Shown here piece by piece: positions 7,325 through 16,631 of a DNA stretch of 64,000 nt (within the stretch, counting starts at the first letter, position 1; each line of letters opens with the position of its first letter). Source of the DNA: Streptomyces sp. CB02058 (GTDB lineage: Bacteria; Actinomycetota; Actinomycetes; Streptomycetales; Streptomycetaceae). The DNA lies in NCBI RefSeq assembly GCF_001905505.1, contig NZ_LIPG01000003.1, positions 992,001 to 1,056,000 on the forward strand, given 5' to 3'. The translations under genes and the position numbers were made by a program. The notes below the pieces were generated by a model. It did no database searches, had not been told where the DNA came from, and saw only the letters and a list, made by a program, of their open reading frames with translations.

Positions 7325-9616
7325 ATGTCTCGCGCCACCACGGTGCGAGCGGTTCTGGCTGCCGCCGTGCTGCTCGTGTCCGTGTTCATCACGCTGACCA
7401 TGTCACCCAGACTCGGCCTGGACCTCCAGGGCGGCACCCGGATGGTGCTCCAGGCCAAGGACTCCGGCTCCGCGAAGGCGGACCGCGAGAGCACCGACCG
7501 CACCCTGGAGGTACTGCGGCAGCGCATCGACTCCCTCGGTGTCGCCGAACCCGTCCTGACCCGCTCGGGCGAGGACCGCATCGTCGTCGAACTTCCCGAC
7601 GTCCAGGACCCGCGCCAGGCCGCGGACGTGATCGGCAAGACCGCCCAGCTCGGCTTCCACGCGGTTCAGCAATCCGGTACGGGCACGGACGCGCACACCA
7701 CGCTTCCCGACGAACAGGGCACGCCTCTCGCCCTCGGGCCCGAGCGGCTCTCCGGCGCCGGGGTCAAGGACGCCACCGCACAGTTCGACGCCCAGCAGGG
7801 CGCGGGCTGGACCGTCTCGCTCGACTTCCACAAGGACGCCGGCAAGCAGTGGCAGCGCCTCACCGGGGACGCCGCCTGCAACCCGCCCGGGGACGAGAAG
7901 CGGCGCGTGGCGATCGTCCTCGACGGGAAGGTCATCTCCTCTCCGCAGGTCGATCCTTCGGTCGGCTGCTCGGTGGGGCTGCCCTCCGGTTCCACCCAGA
8001 TCACCGGGTCCTTCAGCGCCGACGAGGCGCGCGATCTCGCTCTGCTCATCAAGGGCGGCGCACTGCCCGTACCCGTCGAGATCGTCGAACAGCGCACCGT
8101 CGGCCCGACGCTCGGCGCCGCCGCCATCGACGCGAGCGCCCGTGCCGCCCTCATCGGTGCCGCGGCGACCGCGCTCTTCATCACCTTCGTGTACCGCCTC
8201 TTCGGCGCTCTCGCCGCCGTCGCCCTGGCCGCGTACGGCGTGATCTCCTACGCCGCTCTCGTCGCCCTCGGAGTCACCCTGACCCTGCCGGGCCTCGCCG
8301 GGTTCGTCCTCGCCATCGGGATGGCGGTCGACGCCAACGTCCTTGTCTTCGAGCGGGCCCGCGAGGAGTACGCGGACCGGAGGAACCGCTCGCTGCGCTC
8401 CGCGCTGACCGCCGGATTCCGTAACGCGTGGAGCGCGGTCGCCGACTCCAACGTCACGACCCTCATCGCTGCGGGCCTGCTCTTCTTCCTCGGCGCAGGG
8501 CCGGTCAAGGGTTTCGGGGTCACGCTCGCCATCGGCGTCCTGGCCTCGATGTTCTCGGCGCTGGTCATCGCCCGGGCACTCACCGAGCTGGCCGCGGGCT
8601 CCCGGTTCGTCAACGACTACCCGGGCGTCAACGGCATCGGACGGCCCGGCCGCGTCCGCACCTGGCTGAGCGCGCGCGACCCGCAGCTGTTCCGCTCACC
8701 GCGCCGCTGGCTGATGATGTCCGGTGCCGTCGTCCTCCTCGCCGTGAGCGGCATCCTCGTGCGCGGGGTGGACCTGGGCGTCGAGTTCACCGGGGGCAGG
8801 CTGATGGAGTACTCCACCAGCCGCACCGTCGACGTCGAGACCGCCCGCGACGCGATCGCCGCCGCGGGATTCGACGACGCCGAGGTCACCACGGCGGACG
8901 ATCGTGACCTCTCCGTACGCACCGGGAAGCTCGACAACGACGGGGAACACGCCCTGCGGGCCGCCCTGGCCGAGGTGGGCGGCGAGACCACCAAGGTGCG
9001 TGACGAACTCATCGGGCCCAGCCTCGGCGACGAGCTGCGGCGCAACGCGCTGATCGCGCTGGGCGTCGCCGTCTTCGTGCAACTCGCCTATCTCGCCGCC
9101 CGGTTCCGGTGGACCTTCGCCGTCGCTTCGGTCGGGGCGCTCGTGCACGACGTCATCGTGCTGGTCGGTGCCTTCGCCTGGCTCGGCCGCCCCGTCGACG
9201 GCATCTTCCTGGCCGCCCTGCTCACCGTCATCGGCTACTCCGTCAACGACTCGGTGGTGGTCTTCGACCGGGTACGGGAGCTCTGGGCGAGGAACCGGCG
9301 CTCACCCGTCGCCGACGTGGCCAACCGTGCCGTGCTCCAGACCGTGCCACGCACGGTCAACACGGGGATGGGAGCCCTGTTCATCCTGGTGGCCCTCGCC
9401 GTGCTGGGCGGGGACTCGCTCGCGGACTTCGCGCTCGCCCTCCTCATCGGCATCTGCGTGGGGACGTACTCCTCCGTGCTCACCGCGATCCCGGGGGCGC
9501 TCCTCCTGGAGCGGAGCAGCAAGGCTCCGCCCCCGGCCAGGAAGCGCGCACCCAAGCGCGGGGCGGCGGCCGGACGGAAACGCAGGGATCCCGCCGACAA
9601 CGGGGCACGCGTGTAG
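7325..9616 (+). CDS. secDF: Protein-export membrane protein SecDF (fused)
   Basis: This 763-residue fusion combines SecD and SecF. The SecD half starts with a transmembrane helix and the signature LGLDLQGGTRMVL. It continues with a large extracytoplasmic loop, the GGALPVPVEI segment and five more helices (GMAVDANVLVFERAREEY). The SecF half carries GVDLGVEFTGGRLMEY and IGYSVNDSVVVFDRVRE. SecDF uses the proton-motive force to assist late stages of Sec translocation. Streptomyces typically have separate secD and secF near ruvB plus an additional fused copy; this is likely the latter. The gene has a GAGGGGA ribosome site, and two strong hairpins follow it. The C-terminal tail is Lys/Arg-rich (KRAPKRGAAAGRKRR). 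Confidence 0.95.
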   Translation: MSRATTVRAVLAAAVLLVSVFITLTMSPRLGLDLQGGTRMVLQAKDSGSAKADRESTDRTLEVLRQRIDSLGVAEPVLTRSGEDRIVVELPDVQDPRQAADVIGKTAQLGFHAVQQSGTGTDAHTTLPDEQGTPLALGPERLSGAGVKDATAQFDAQQGAGWTVSLDFHKDAGKQWQRLTGDAACNPPGDEKRRVAIVLDGKVISSPQVDPSVGCSVGLPSGSTQITGSFSADEARDLALLIKGGALPVPVEIVEQRTVGPTLGAAAIDASARAALIGAAATALFITFVYRLFGALAAVALAAYGVISYAALVALGVTLTLPGLAGFVLAIGMAVDANVLVFERAREEYADRRNRSLRSALTAGFRNAWSAVADSNVTTLIAAGLLFFLGAGPVKGFGVTLAIGVLASMFSALVIARALTELAAGSRFVNDYPGVNGIGRPGRVRTWLSARDPQLFRSPRRWLMMSGAVVLLAVSGILVRGVDLGVEFTGGRLMEYSTSRTVDVETARDAIAAAGFDDAEVTTADDRDLSVRTGKLDNDGEHALRAALAEVGGETTKVRDELIGPSLGDELRRNALIALGVAVFVQLAYLAARFRWTFAVASVGALVHDVIVLVGAFAWLGRPVDGIFLAALLTVIGYSVNDSVVVFDRVRELWARNRRSPVADVANRAVLQTVPRTVNTGMGALFILVALAVLGGDSLADFALALLIGICVGTYSSVLTAIPGALLLERSSKAPPPARKRAPKRGAAAGRKRRDPADNGARV

Positions 9617-9624
9617 GACGCCTG

Positions 9625-9658
9625 CCGTGTCCGTGCCGCCCGGGCGGCACGGACACGG
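9625..9658 (+). terminator. Hairpin 1 after secDF
   Basis: A perfect 34-bp palindrome (arms 9625-9641 and 9642-9658, core GCCGCCCGGGCGGC) begins 9 bp after the secDF stop. No T-run follows, which is usual for high-GC actinobacteria. Confidence 0.8.
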
Positions 9659-9660
9659 TG

Positions 9661-9695
9661 CGCCGGGCAGGGGCGGGACCCGTCCCTGCCCGGCG
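9661..9695 (+). terminator. Hairpin 2 after secDF
   Basis: Arms CGCCGGGCAGGG (9661-9672) and CCCTGCCCGGCG (9684-9695) form a perfect 12-bp stem directly after hairpin 1, giving a tandem terminator. Confidence 0.7.
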
Positions 9696-9765
9696 CGTAC
9701 GGGCGGTACGGGCGCCGGGCTGCGGCACAATCCTGACCACATCCAGTGATCGGAGTGTGCCGCTC

Positions 9766-10509
9766 ATGCCCCTCGTGCTGCGTGAGGCCCGGGACACGCT
9801 CGTACCCGACATGGCCGGTCCGCACGGTCCGCTGCCGCCGCTGATGCTCGCCCTGACGGTGCTCACCGGGCTCGTCGACGCGTTCAGCTATCTGCTCCTC
9901 GGGCACGTCTTCGTCGCCAACATGACGGGCAACGTCGTCTTCATGGGCTTCGCCTTCGCCGGAGCCCCGGGCTTCTCGCTGCTCGCCTCGGCCGTGGCGC
10001 TCGTGTCCTTCTCGGCCGGGGCACTGGTCGGCGGCATCGCCGTGCATCTGGCCCGGGCGCACCGGGGCAGACAGCTCCAGCACGCCCTGCTCGCCGAGAC
10101 CGCCCTCGTGGCCGCCGCCCTGGTCGTCACGCTCGTCTCGGGCGAGCCGTACACCGGCGGCGTCCGTTTCGCGCTCATCGCGCTGCTCGGCCTCGGTCTC
10201 GGCCTGCAGAACGCGGCCGTACGCGCGCTCGCCGTACCCGACCTCACCACCACGGTGCTGACGCTGACCATCACCGGCACCGTCGCCGACAGCCGGCTGG
10301 CGAAAGGGCCGGGGAGCAGGGCGGGACGCCGGGTCCTCTCGGCCGCCGCCATGCTGGCCGGCGCCTTCGCCGGGGCACTCGCCGTGCTGAACGGGCACCC
10401 GTCACTGCCCCTGCTGCTCTCGGTGGTCCTCCTGGCCGCCGTGAGCACCGCCGCGACCCTGCTGGCCCGCAGCGACGCGCCCTGGACCAAGCCGCCCGCC
10501 GGCAGGTGA
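9766..10509 (+). CDS. DUF1275 (YoaK-type) membrane protein
   Basis: This 247-residue protein has about six hydrophobic segments. It carries the family's characteristic start of the first segment, LTGLVDAFSYLLLGHVFVANMTGNVVFMGFA, and LLGLGLGLQNAAVRALAVPDLTTTVLTLTITG in the middle. These match the DUF1275/YoaK family of inner-membrane proteins with unknown transport role. ATG 9766 was chosen because it starts 30 residues before the conserved region and has GGAG upstream; the frame is open much further upstream only because of base composition. Confidence 0.88.
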   Translation: MPLVLREARDTLVPDMAGPHGPLPPLMLALTVLTGLVDAFSYLLLGHVFVANMTGNVVFMGFAFAGAPGFSLLASAVALVSFSAGALVGGIAVHLARAHRGRQLQHALLAETALVAAALVVTLVSGEPYTGGVRFALIALLGLGLGLQNAAVRALAVPDLTTTVLTLTITGTVADSRLAKGPGSRAGRRVLSAAAMLAGAFAGALAVLNGHPSLPLLLSVVLLAAVSTAATLLARSDAPWTKPPAGR

Positions 10510-10618
10510 AGGTGCCGTCCGGCCCCGGCGAGGGAACCGTGTCGCACGAGACAGCCGACGCCCCGGACCGTAACGTCACGGGCACCGTTGACCCACCGAT
10601 ACGCCGGGGAGCCGCCGT

Positions 10619-10924
10619 ATGCCCACCGAACCGCTGTCCGCGTCCGACATCGACGCGGGTCTGCGCGAGCTGCCGGGCTGGGAGCTGGAAGGGGACAGGA
10701 TCACGCGCACCTACCGGCTTACCTCCCACTTCGCCGCCGCCGCACTGACCGTCCACGTCGCCCAGATCCAGGAGGAGCTCAACCACCACTCGGATCTGAC
10801 ACTGGGTTACAACACCGTGGCCATCGCCGTGAACACGCACGACGCGGGCGGCGCCGTCACACGGAAGGACCTCGCGCTGGCCGCACGGATCGAGGCCGTC
10901 GCCGCCGGCCACGGAGCGAAGTAG
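10619..10924 (+). CDS. Pterin-4a-carbinolamine dehydratase
   Basis: The 101-residue product is full-length for the PCD/DCoH family. It shows LPGWELEGDRITRTYRL, then the active-site region EELNHHSDLTLGYNTVAIAVNTHDAGG with the catalytic His-His, and ends with the usual LTRKDLALA-like helix. It dehydrates 4a-hydroxytetrahydrobiopterin to regenerate pterin cofactor for aromatic amino acid hydroxylases. The ribosome site GGGGAG is well placed. It stands alone; the LysR gene converges on it. Confidence 0.93.
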   Translation: MPTEPLSASDIDAGLRELPGWELEGDRITRTYRLTSHFAAAALTVHVAQIQEELNHHSDLTLGYNTVAIAVNTHDAGGAVTRKDLALAARIEAVAAGHGAK

Positions 10925-10937
10925 CGGCGTCGCGGGC

Positions 10938-11900
10938 TCATGGAGCCTCGCCGAAGCGAGGGTGTGCGGCGAGCCAGCGCGCATAGCTGTCGCTGCGCCG
11001 CACCGCCTCCGTGTACGCCGCGCGGGTGTGCCCGGCCACCGCGGCGGCCGTGGCGCTCGCGGCGGGGGAGCGTGGGTGCCGCCCCAGCAGGTGGCGCCAG
11101 CTCAGCGGTGTGCCCGCCAGGGGCCGGGTCACCACACCGGGGGTCGGCGGGAAGGTGGCCCGGCACAGTCCGATGGCCCGGCCCACCTGGACCAGGTGGA
11201 CGACGGACGCCGTGTCCGTCTCGTACACCGACAGCGGAGTGAAGCCGGCCCGCGCGCACGCGGCGGTGAAGCAGTCGGCGAAACAGCCGTCGCCCGGCAC
11301 ATCGGCCCAGCACTCGTCCGCCAGCGCGGAGAGTTCGAGCTCCGGCTCGTCGGCCAGCGCGTGGTTCTCGGGCAGCATGACGAAGACCGGGTCGATGCCG
11401 ATGACCTGCCAGACCAGCCGGTCCGCCATCGGAGGCGGACTCTCCCCGCAGGCACCGATCAACGCGAAGTCGAGTCTGCCGTCGAAGAGCAGGGAGGCGA
11501 TCTCCGCCACCGACCACGAGGTGTGCGTCGTCACCGGCGCCGTTGGATGCGCGGTGGCGAGCCTGTCGACGAGACCGCCCATGAGCGGGCCGTGCGTGCC
11601 GCCGAGCCGGAAACGCTCCACGGTGGCCCAGGCGTTGGCGAAACGCACCGCCTCCTCCTGGAGCCCGCTCACCGCGGGCAGCACCACCCGGGCCCGCTCC
11701 AGGACCAGTTCACCCAGCAGGGTCGGCCGGGCACCCGTGTGGTCCCGGTCGAAGAGCGACCCGCCGAGCGCCTTCTCGATCCGCCGGAGCTGGGCGCTGA
11801 GCGCGGGCTGCGCGAGCCCGAGAGCCGCCGCGGCCTTCGTGAGGCTGCCGGTGTCGGCGATGGCCCGTACGGTGCGCAGGTGACGCAACTCCAGCTCCAT
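10938..11900 (-). CDS. LysR-family transcriptional regulator
   Basis: This 320-residue LysR regulator starts MELELRHLRTVRAIADTGSLTKAAAALGLAQPALSAQLRRIEKALG, the canonical N-terminal winged helix-turn-helix. The effector-binding domain follows (TTHTSWSVAEIASLLFDGRLDFALIG, then the VGRAIGLCRA segment). ATG 11900 gives the standard LysR N-terminus. Its stop lies 14 bp from that of the convergent PCD gene. Typical targets of LysR proteins are divergent genes, but the closest upstream gene is the same-strand MarR regulator, so no target can be named. It is likely flanking DNA rather than part of the biosynthetic cluster. Confidence 0.93.
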   Translation of the reverse strand: MELELRHLRTVRAIADTGSLTKAAAALGLAQPALSAQLRRIEKALGGSLFDRDHTGARPTLLGELVLERARVVLPAVSGLQEEAVRFANAWATVERFRLGGTHGPLMGGLVDRLATAHPTAPVTTHTSWSVAEIASLLFDGRLDFALIGACGESPPPMADRLVWQVIGIDPVFVMLPENHALADEPELELSALADECWADVPGDGCFADCFTAACARAGFTPLSVYETDTASVVHLVQVGRAIGLCRATFPPTPGVVTRPLAGTPLSWRHLLGRHPRSPAASATAAAVAGHTRAAYTEAVRRSDSYARWLAAHPRFGEAP

Positions 11901-12028
11901 GGGCGCACGGTATGGCCGATGGAACCCACCGGCAATAGCGCCGTCGTCCCGCCCGGCGAAGTCTCCTGAGGCCTTTCGTCCGGATCGGGCCAGGGCACAC
12001 GAGCCCGGCCAGATGCGAACGACGGTCC

Positions 12029-12526
12029 TCAGCCGCAGCCGCCCTCGGCTCCGTCCTGCGCGCCGTCCGTGGTGCGCAGGTGGGCGAGCATGGTCTCGGA
12101 GATCTCGGTGAGGGCGTCGATCTGCCCCTCGTCCAGCGGCGCCGTGAGCGCGCGGCGGATGTGCTCGGCGCGCAGGGGCAGCGCGGCCTCGATGGCGCGG
12201 CGGCCCTCGGGGCTCAGCGCGATCACGGTGCCGCGTGAGGCGCCCGGACACTGTTCGCGGGTGAGCAGACCGCGCCCGATCATCCGGTTCAGATGATGGT
12301 GCAGCCGGCTCTTCTCGAACTGGGTGACACCGCTCAGCTCGAAGGCCCTCAGCCGGGTGTCCGGTGCCTCCACCAGCGCGCTGAGGATGGCGAAGTCGGG
12401 CTCCGACAGGCCCGTGTCCTGCTGGAGCTGCTGGGCGAGGCGCCGCCAGAACAGCACCTGCGTCTCGAAGTACGCGCGCCAGACGCGGTCTTCGCGCGCC
12501 GAGAGGTGGTCCGCGGTGCTGGTCAT
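12029..12526 (-). CDS. MarR-family transcriptional regulator
   Basis: The 165-residue protein has the MarR winged helix-turn-helix. LSEPDFAILSALVEAPDTRLRAFELSG is followed by recognition helix TQFEKSRLHHHLNRMIGRGLLTREQC, wing residues RGTVIALSPEGRRAIEAA and a C-terminal dimer helix. MarR proteins respond to small aromatic or oxidising ligands. It is tandem with the SARP-type regulator upstream (167 bp between). It could belong to the cluster edge, for example as a drug-response gene, or to the flank; nothing decisive is visible. Confidence 0.9.
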   Translation of the reverse strand: MTSTADHLSAREDRVWRAYFETQVLFWRRLAQQLQQDTGLSEPDFAILSALVEAPDTRLRAFELSGVTQFEKSRLHHHLNRMIGRGLLTREQCPGASRGTVIALSPEGRRAIEAALPLRAEHIRRALTAPLDEGQIDALTEISETMLAHLRTTDGAQDGAEGGCG

Positions 12527-12693
12527 GGCCGGTGATTCTACCGGGAGACAGCCGCGGGTTGACGTGTCACCCCGTACTGCGGGTCGTACGTCTGCCGGCC
12601 GCGCCCGTGACATACGTCCGCGGGCCGCGCGCCCCTGAACCGTACGCCCGTGATCCGTGGGCCCTCGGACCGTACCCCGCGGGCCGCACCCTC

Positions 12694-15591
12694 TCAGCAG
12701 CACATCGGGTGCGCCATCCCGGCGGTCATCGGCTCCGCGTCCCGCGAACTCAGCAGCAGAAGCTGCCGTCTGGCCGTGCCCGCGCTGGGCGAGAGTTCGG
12801 CGGCGCTTCGGTAGCAGCGCAGGGCGCTCCGGTGGGCGCCCGCGTCGAAGGCCCGTCCGCCCGCGTCGGTGAGGGCCTGGGTGATGTGCTGGACGAGGGC
12901 CGCGGTCGGCCGGCCCGTGGAGGCGGTCAGCGAGAGGATCCGCCGGTAGTGGTGGACGAGCAGATCGCCCTGGTCGGCGGGGAGCAGGGTGATCCAGTCG
13001 ACGGCCCGCCGGTGCAGCAGCACCCGGTCGCGGCGGGGCAGCTGGGCGTACGCGACCTCGCGCACCAGCGTGTGGCGGAAGACGTATTCGGCCTCCCGTC
13101 GCAGCGTGCTGTTCCGGACGCGGCGCAGGAACTCCTTCCGTTCCAGCTGCTTCAGCCCCGCCGCGACCTCTTCGGGATCGCGGTCCGACAGGGCGGCCAC
13201 GCCGTCGGCCCTGATCGGTCCCCCGAGGACCGCCGCGTCCCGCAGCAGGGTCTTCCGCGTGGGCGGCAGCGTGTCCAGCCTGGCCGCGACGATGTTGCGA
13301 ACCCGGGGAGGCACCGGAGGCATTCTGTCGCGTGGGTGGTTCCTCAGCTCATGCGCGTACTCCTCCGCGAACAGCGGGATGCCGCCCACGAGGGAGAGGA
13401 GGTCCGCGTCGTCCACCGTGTCGACCGGCCGGCCGAGCAGCCCGGTCAGCATTCCGGCGACGGTCTCGTCGGGGAGCGGGTCGAGGACGAACGTGGTCGC
13501 ATCGCGTTTGCCGCACGTCCAGCGCGGTCTGCGCTCCCTCAGCTCCGGCCGTGCCGTGACGACGACGAGCAGCGGCACGTGGCCCAGACGCTCGGTGAGG
13601 TCCTCGGCCAGGTCGAGGAACGTGCGGCAGGCCAGGTGCATGTCCTCCAGCAGGAGCACGGTGGGCCGTTCCGCCGCCACCTCCTCGATGAGGCGCTGCA
13701 CGGCCCGGAGCATCTCCTCCTCCTCGGGGGCGTCCATCGCGGGCCAGGGAGGGGAGATGATGCGGCGCAGCAGGCCCAGCATCCAGTCCGCCTCGTCGCC
13801 GGGGCCGATCAGCCGGCGGACGGCCGTGGTCAGCTTCTGCTCGGCGAGCGCGTCCGGCTCGCGTTCGGCGATTCCGGCGTACGACCGTACGACGGCGGCC
13901 AGAGGGGCGGAGGAGCTGCCGCCGCCGAAGGCCGGGACACGCACCGAGAACTGCCGTACGGGTTCGGGCCGGTTCTGCAGCGACCGTCCGAACTCCGCGA
14001 CCAGACGGCTCTTGCCGATGCCGGACTCGCCGAGGACGGTGGCCAGATGCGGCCGGCTGCGGCGTAGCGCGTCGCTCAACAGGCCCGACAGGATGTCCAG
14101 TTCACGTTCGCGGCCGAGCAGCCTCGTGGCCGGCGGCGGAGTGGCGGGGGAGGGAAGCACGACGGAGACCTGCCGTCCGTCACCCGTGTCGCCCGGAGCG
14201 GAGTGGTCGAACAGGTAGCCGCTGGCCCGGAGTGTCGTGTCGGAGATGCGGACGCCCTCCCGGCCGGCGAGCGCGAGCAGGGCCTCGCACTCGTCCAGCA
14301 CCGAGCCCGATACCTCCGCCGGCTCCTCGTCGTCGGTGTCGCGGTACGTCGCGAGGACCTCACCGGTGGCGACGGCCATCCGGATGGCCATGCACCGGCC
14401 GGGCCTGCCGTGGAGCCGGTCGCGGATGGCGAGGGCCAGCCGGACGGCCCGCCTGGGATCGTCCTCGTAGGTGCGGGGGACGCCGAAGAGGACCGACCGT
14501 ACGGAACCGACGGCGCCCCGGACCAGTCCGCCGAAGCGGGCCGCCTCCTCCACGACGATGCGCGTGAGCACCCTCAGCGCCTCGTCGACCTGCTCGGGGT
14601 CGTCCCCGGCGGCCTCCACCCGCGCGCGTACCAGCAGCACACTGGCCTGCTTGCGCTCGGTCATCGCCCGTGGCCGGTGCTCGGCCGGGGGCGCGGCGGC
14701 CGGGCCCGCGGCTTCGGCCGGCTGCCCGGCGCCGCACGGGCCCGAGGCGGCGGGGAGGGAGAGCAGGCCGGGCGTCGGGGCGGAGCTCTCCTCGGCGGGG
14801 CCGTCGGGCGCAGCGGGCGCGGGCGGCTCGGCTCCCGGGTGCCAGGTGAGCGCCGGGCGCTGGTTCAGGATCGCGCGTTCCAGGTCCTGGAGCTCGGGGG
14901 CGGGATCGAGGCCGAAGCCGTTGACCAGCCTGTCGCGGATGCCCTGGTACACGGCCAGCGCCTGGGGCTGGCGCCCGCAGCGGTAGAGCGCCAGCATCAG
15001 CAGCCCGCAGAGCCGTTCGCGTACGGGCTCCTCCTCCGCCATGGCGGCGAGCTCACCGACGAGTTCGCGGTGGCGGCCGAGCGCCAGTTCGGCCTCGGCG
15101 CAGTCCTCGAAGGCCGTCAGCCGTGCCTCCCGCACCACGGCCAGTTCCGGCCAGGTCACGCCCGTCTCCAGGACGTCGGCCAGCACCGGACCGCGCCAGA
15201 GCGCGAGCGCCTCGCGCAGGGACCGTGCCGCCACGGCCCAGGACTCCGCGGCGAGTGCGGCGCGTCCGTGCTGCACCAGTTCCTCGAAGCGGGCCAGGTC
15301 GATGTCCGAGGGGGCGAGCCGCAGCATGTAACCGGGCGGGGAGGTCGACAGCGACACGGTGTCGTCCCCGGCCAGCGCCCTGCGCAGCCCGGCGATCGCG
15401 TTCTGGACCATCTTGCGGGCGGTGGGGGGTGCCCCGGCGCCCCACAGCCGCTGGACGAGCTCCCCGGTCGCCACGACCTTGTTGGGGTGCAGCAGGAGGT
15501 AGCCGAGCACCGCCCGCTGGTTGACGCCTCCCAGCGGCACGGGAACCCCGTGGTCCGTGGCTTCCAACGGCCCCAGCAGATTGAAACGCAT
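12694..15591 (-). CDS. SARP-type multidomain regulator with cyclase-like and AAA ATPase domains
   Basis: This 965-residue regulator starts MRFNLLGPLEATDHGVPVPLGG, the OmpR-like DNA-binding fold of SARPs. A BTAD helical domain follows (residues about 100-245). After a Pro/Ala linker, residues about 309-455 resemble a class III nucleotide cyclase (RKQASVLLVRARVE, then MAIRMAVATGEVLATYRDTD and GVRISDTTLRASGYLF). The catalytic metal-binding residues are not obvious, so it is probably a non-enzymatic relic. Next comes an AAA-16 ATPase with Walker A GESGIGKS (about residue 520) and Walker B PTVLLLEDMHLA. Such large SARPs are pathway-specific activators. It directly follows the AHBA-precursor operon on the same strand. 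Two copies of GTTCACAGTCC lie 150-190 bp upstream of its start. Confidence 0.88.
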   Translation of the reverse strand: MRFNLLGPLEATDHGVPVPLGGVNQRAVLGYLLLHPNKVVATGELVQRLWGAGAPPTARKMVQNAIAGLRRALAGDDTVSLSTSPPGYMLRLAPSDIDLARFEELVQHGRAALAAESWAVAARSLREALALWRGPVLADVLETGVTWPELAVVREARLTAFEDCAEAELALGRHRELVGELAAMAEEEPVRERLCGLLMLALYRCGRQPQALAVYQGIRDRLVNGFGLDPAPELQDLERAILNQRPALTWHPGAEPPAPAAPDGPAEESSAPTPGLLSLPAASGPCGAGQPAEAAGPAAAPPAEHRPRAMTERKQASVLLVRARVEAAGDDPEQVDEALRVLTRIVVEEAARFGGLVRGAVGSVRSVLFGVPRTYEDDPRRAVRLALAIRDRLHGRPGRCMAIRMAVATGEVLATYRDTDDEEPAEVSGSVLDECEALLALAGREGVRISDTTLRASGYLFDHSAPGDTGDGRQVSVVLPSPATPPPATRLLGRERELDILSGLLSDALRRSRPHLATVLGESGIGKSRLVAEFGRSLQNRPEPVRQFSVRVPAFGGGSSSAPLAAVVRSYAGIAEREPDALAEQKLTTAVRRLIGPGDEADWMLGLLRRIISPPWPAMDAPEEEEMLRAVQRLIEEVAAERPTVLLLEDMHLACRTFLDLAEDLTERLGHVPLLVVVTARPELRERRPRWTCGKRDATTFVLDPLPDETVAGMLTGLLGRPVDTVDDADLLSLVGGIPLFAEEYAHELRNHPRDRMPPVPPRVRNIVAARLDTLPPTRKTLLRDAAVLGGPIRADGVAALSDRDPEEVAAGLKQLERKEFLRRVRNSTLRREAEYVFRHTLVREVAYAQLPRRDRVLLHRRAVDWITLLPADQGDLLVHHYRRILSLTASTGRPTAALVQHITQALTDAGGRAFDAGAHRSALRCYRSAAELSPSAGTARRQLLLLSSRDAEPMTAGMAHPMCC

Positions 15592-15737
15592 ACGCCCCCC
15601 GTTCTTGGCCGGCCACGCGGAACGGGCGAGGCGCCGCGCACACGAAGCCGTCGAGCCGGTCCGACAGCCATGCCGAACGATCCCGGGCGCCCAGCATAGG
15701 AGGGGCATGCCGGAGCCGCCGCCGCGTTTTACGGTCT

Positions 15738-15782
15738 GTTCACAGTCCTGTCGTGGACGGGGCAACGGCCCGTTCACAGTCC
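15738..15782. promoter_or_regulatory. Direct repeat, possible SARP binding site
   Basis: GTTCACAGTCC occurs exactly at 15738-15748 and 15772-15782, a 34-bp period close to three helical turns. SARP proteins bind direct repeats on one face of DNA, so autoregulation of the SARP gene is plausible. The intergenic stretch 15592-15824 holds no other feature I can support. Confidence 0.4.
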
Positions 15783-15824
15783 GGTGGCGGATGCGTGAAA
15801 TCGCTGGTCAGAGGCGTGGTGCGG

Positions 15825-16631
15825 TCACGGGTCGGGCGTGTCGAGGCGGAAGAACTCGCGGTAGAGACCCACCTGCCTGTCCAGCATGTGGATGCCGTGA
15901 TGGACGGAGAGCCCTCGCGCCGCGGCTTCCCGCAGCAGGGCCGTGTCCCTCGGGTGCATCACGATGTCGGCCACGACGGACCCGGCGGGCAGCTCACCCG
16001 GGGCGAACGGCAGCGGATCTCCGGGGCGCAGCCCCAGCGGTGTCGCGTTGACGGCCAGCCAGGCGTCGTGGGGGCGCGGCGCGGTGGCACCGACGACGCG
16101 GGCGGGTGCGGTGCCGCGCAGCCTGCCGACCAGTGCCGCCGAACGGTCGGGCGCGGGGTCGTACACCGAGAGGTGCGCGACGCCCGAGTCCAGCAGAGCG
16201 GCGGCGATCGCCGTGCCCGCGCCACCGGCACCGGCCAGGAACACCCGCCTGCCGCGCGGGTCGTGTCCGGCGCCCCGCAGCCCCGCGACGAAACCGGCAC
16301 CGTCGAAGTTGTCGGCGTACCAACGGCCGTCGGGATCGCGGCGCATCGCGTTGGTGCTGCCGGTCAGCGCGGCGGCGGGGCTCAGCTCGTCCGCGTACCG
16401 GCAGGCCTCCATCTTGTGCGGGACGGTGATGAGGAGCCCGTCGAGATTGCCGATGCGCTGGAGCCCCGTGATGACCGGGCCGAGCCCGCCCGCGGGTGCG
16501 TGGACGGGGAACAGCACCGCGTCCAGGCCCAGCCGGCGGAAGACCGGGTTGAGGAGCGCCGGGGCCTGGACCTGGCTCACCGGATCCCCGAGTACGGCGA
16601 AGAGCCTCGTCGTGCCGCTGATCTCAGGCAT
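15825..16631 (-). CDS. rifI: Aminoquinate/shikimate dehydrogenase (RifI-like)
   Basis: This 268-residue protein belongs to the shikimate dehydrogenase fold. The substrate domain starts FAVLGDPVSQVQAPALLNPVF and carries LLITVPHKMEAC with the catalytic Lys. The NAD(P) domain has a glycine-rich loop VFLAGAGGAGTAIAAALL, and NATPLGL and VADIVMHPRDTALL follow. In AHBA clusters the homologue RifI interconverts aminodehydroquinate and aminoquinate and is not on the direct path to AHBA. Its start overlaps the aminoDHQ synthase stop by 8 bp, so it is the last cistron of the leftward AHBA operon. The symbol is given by homology to the rifamycin set. Confidence 0.88.
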   Translation of the reverse strand: MPEISGTTRLFAVLGDPVSQVQAPALLNPVFRRLGLDAVLFPVHAPAGGLGPVITGLQRIGNLDGLLITVPHKMEACRYADELSPAAALTGSTNAMRRDPDGRWYADNFDGAGFVAGLRGAGHDPRGRRVFLAGAGGAGTAIAAALLDSGVAHLSVYDPAPDRSAALVGRLRGTAPARVVGATAPRPHDAWLAVNATPLGLRPGDPLPFAPGELPAGSVVADIVMHPRDTALLREAAARGLSVHHGIHMLDRQVGLYREFFRLDTPDP

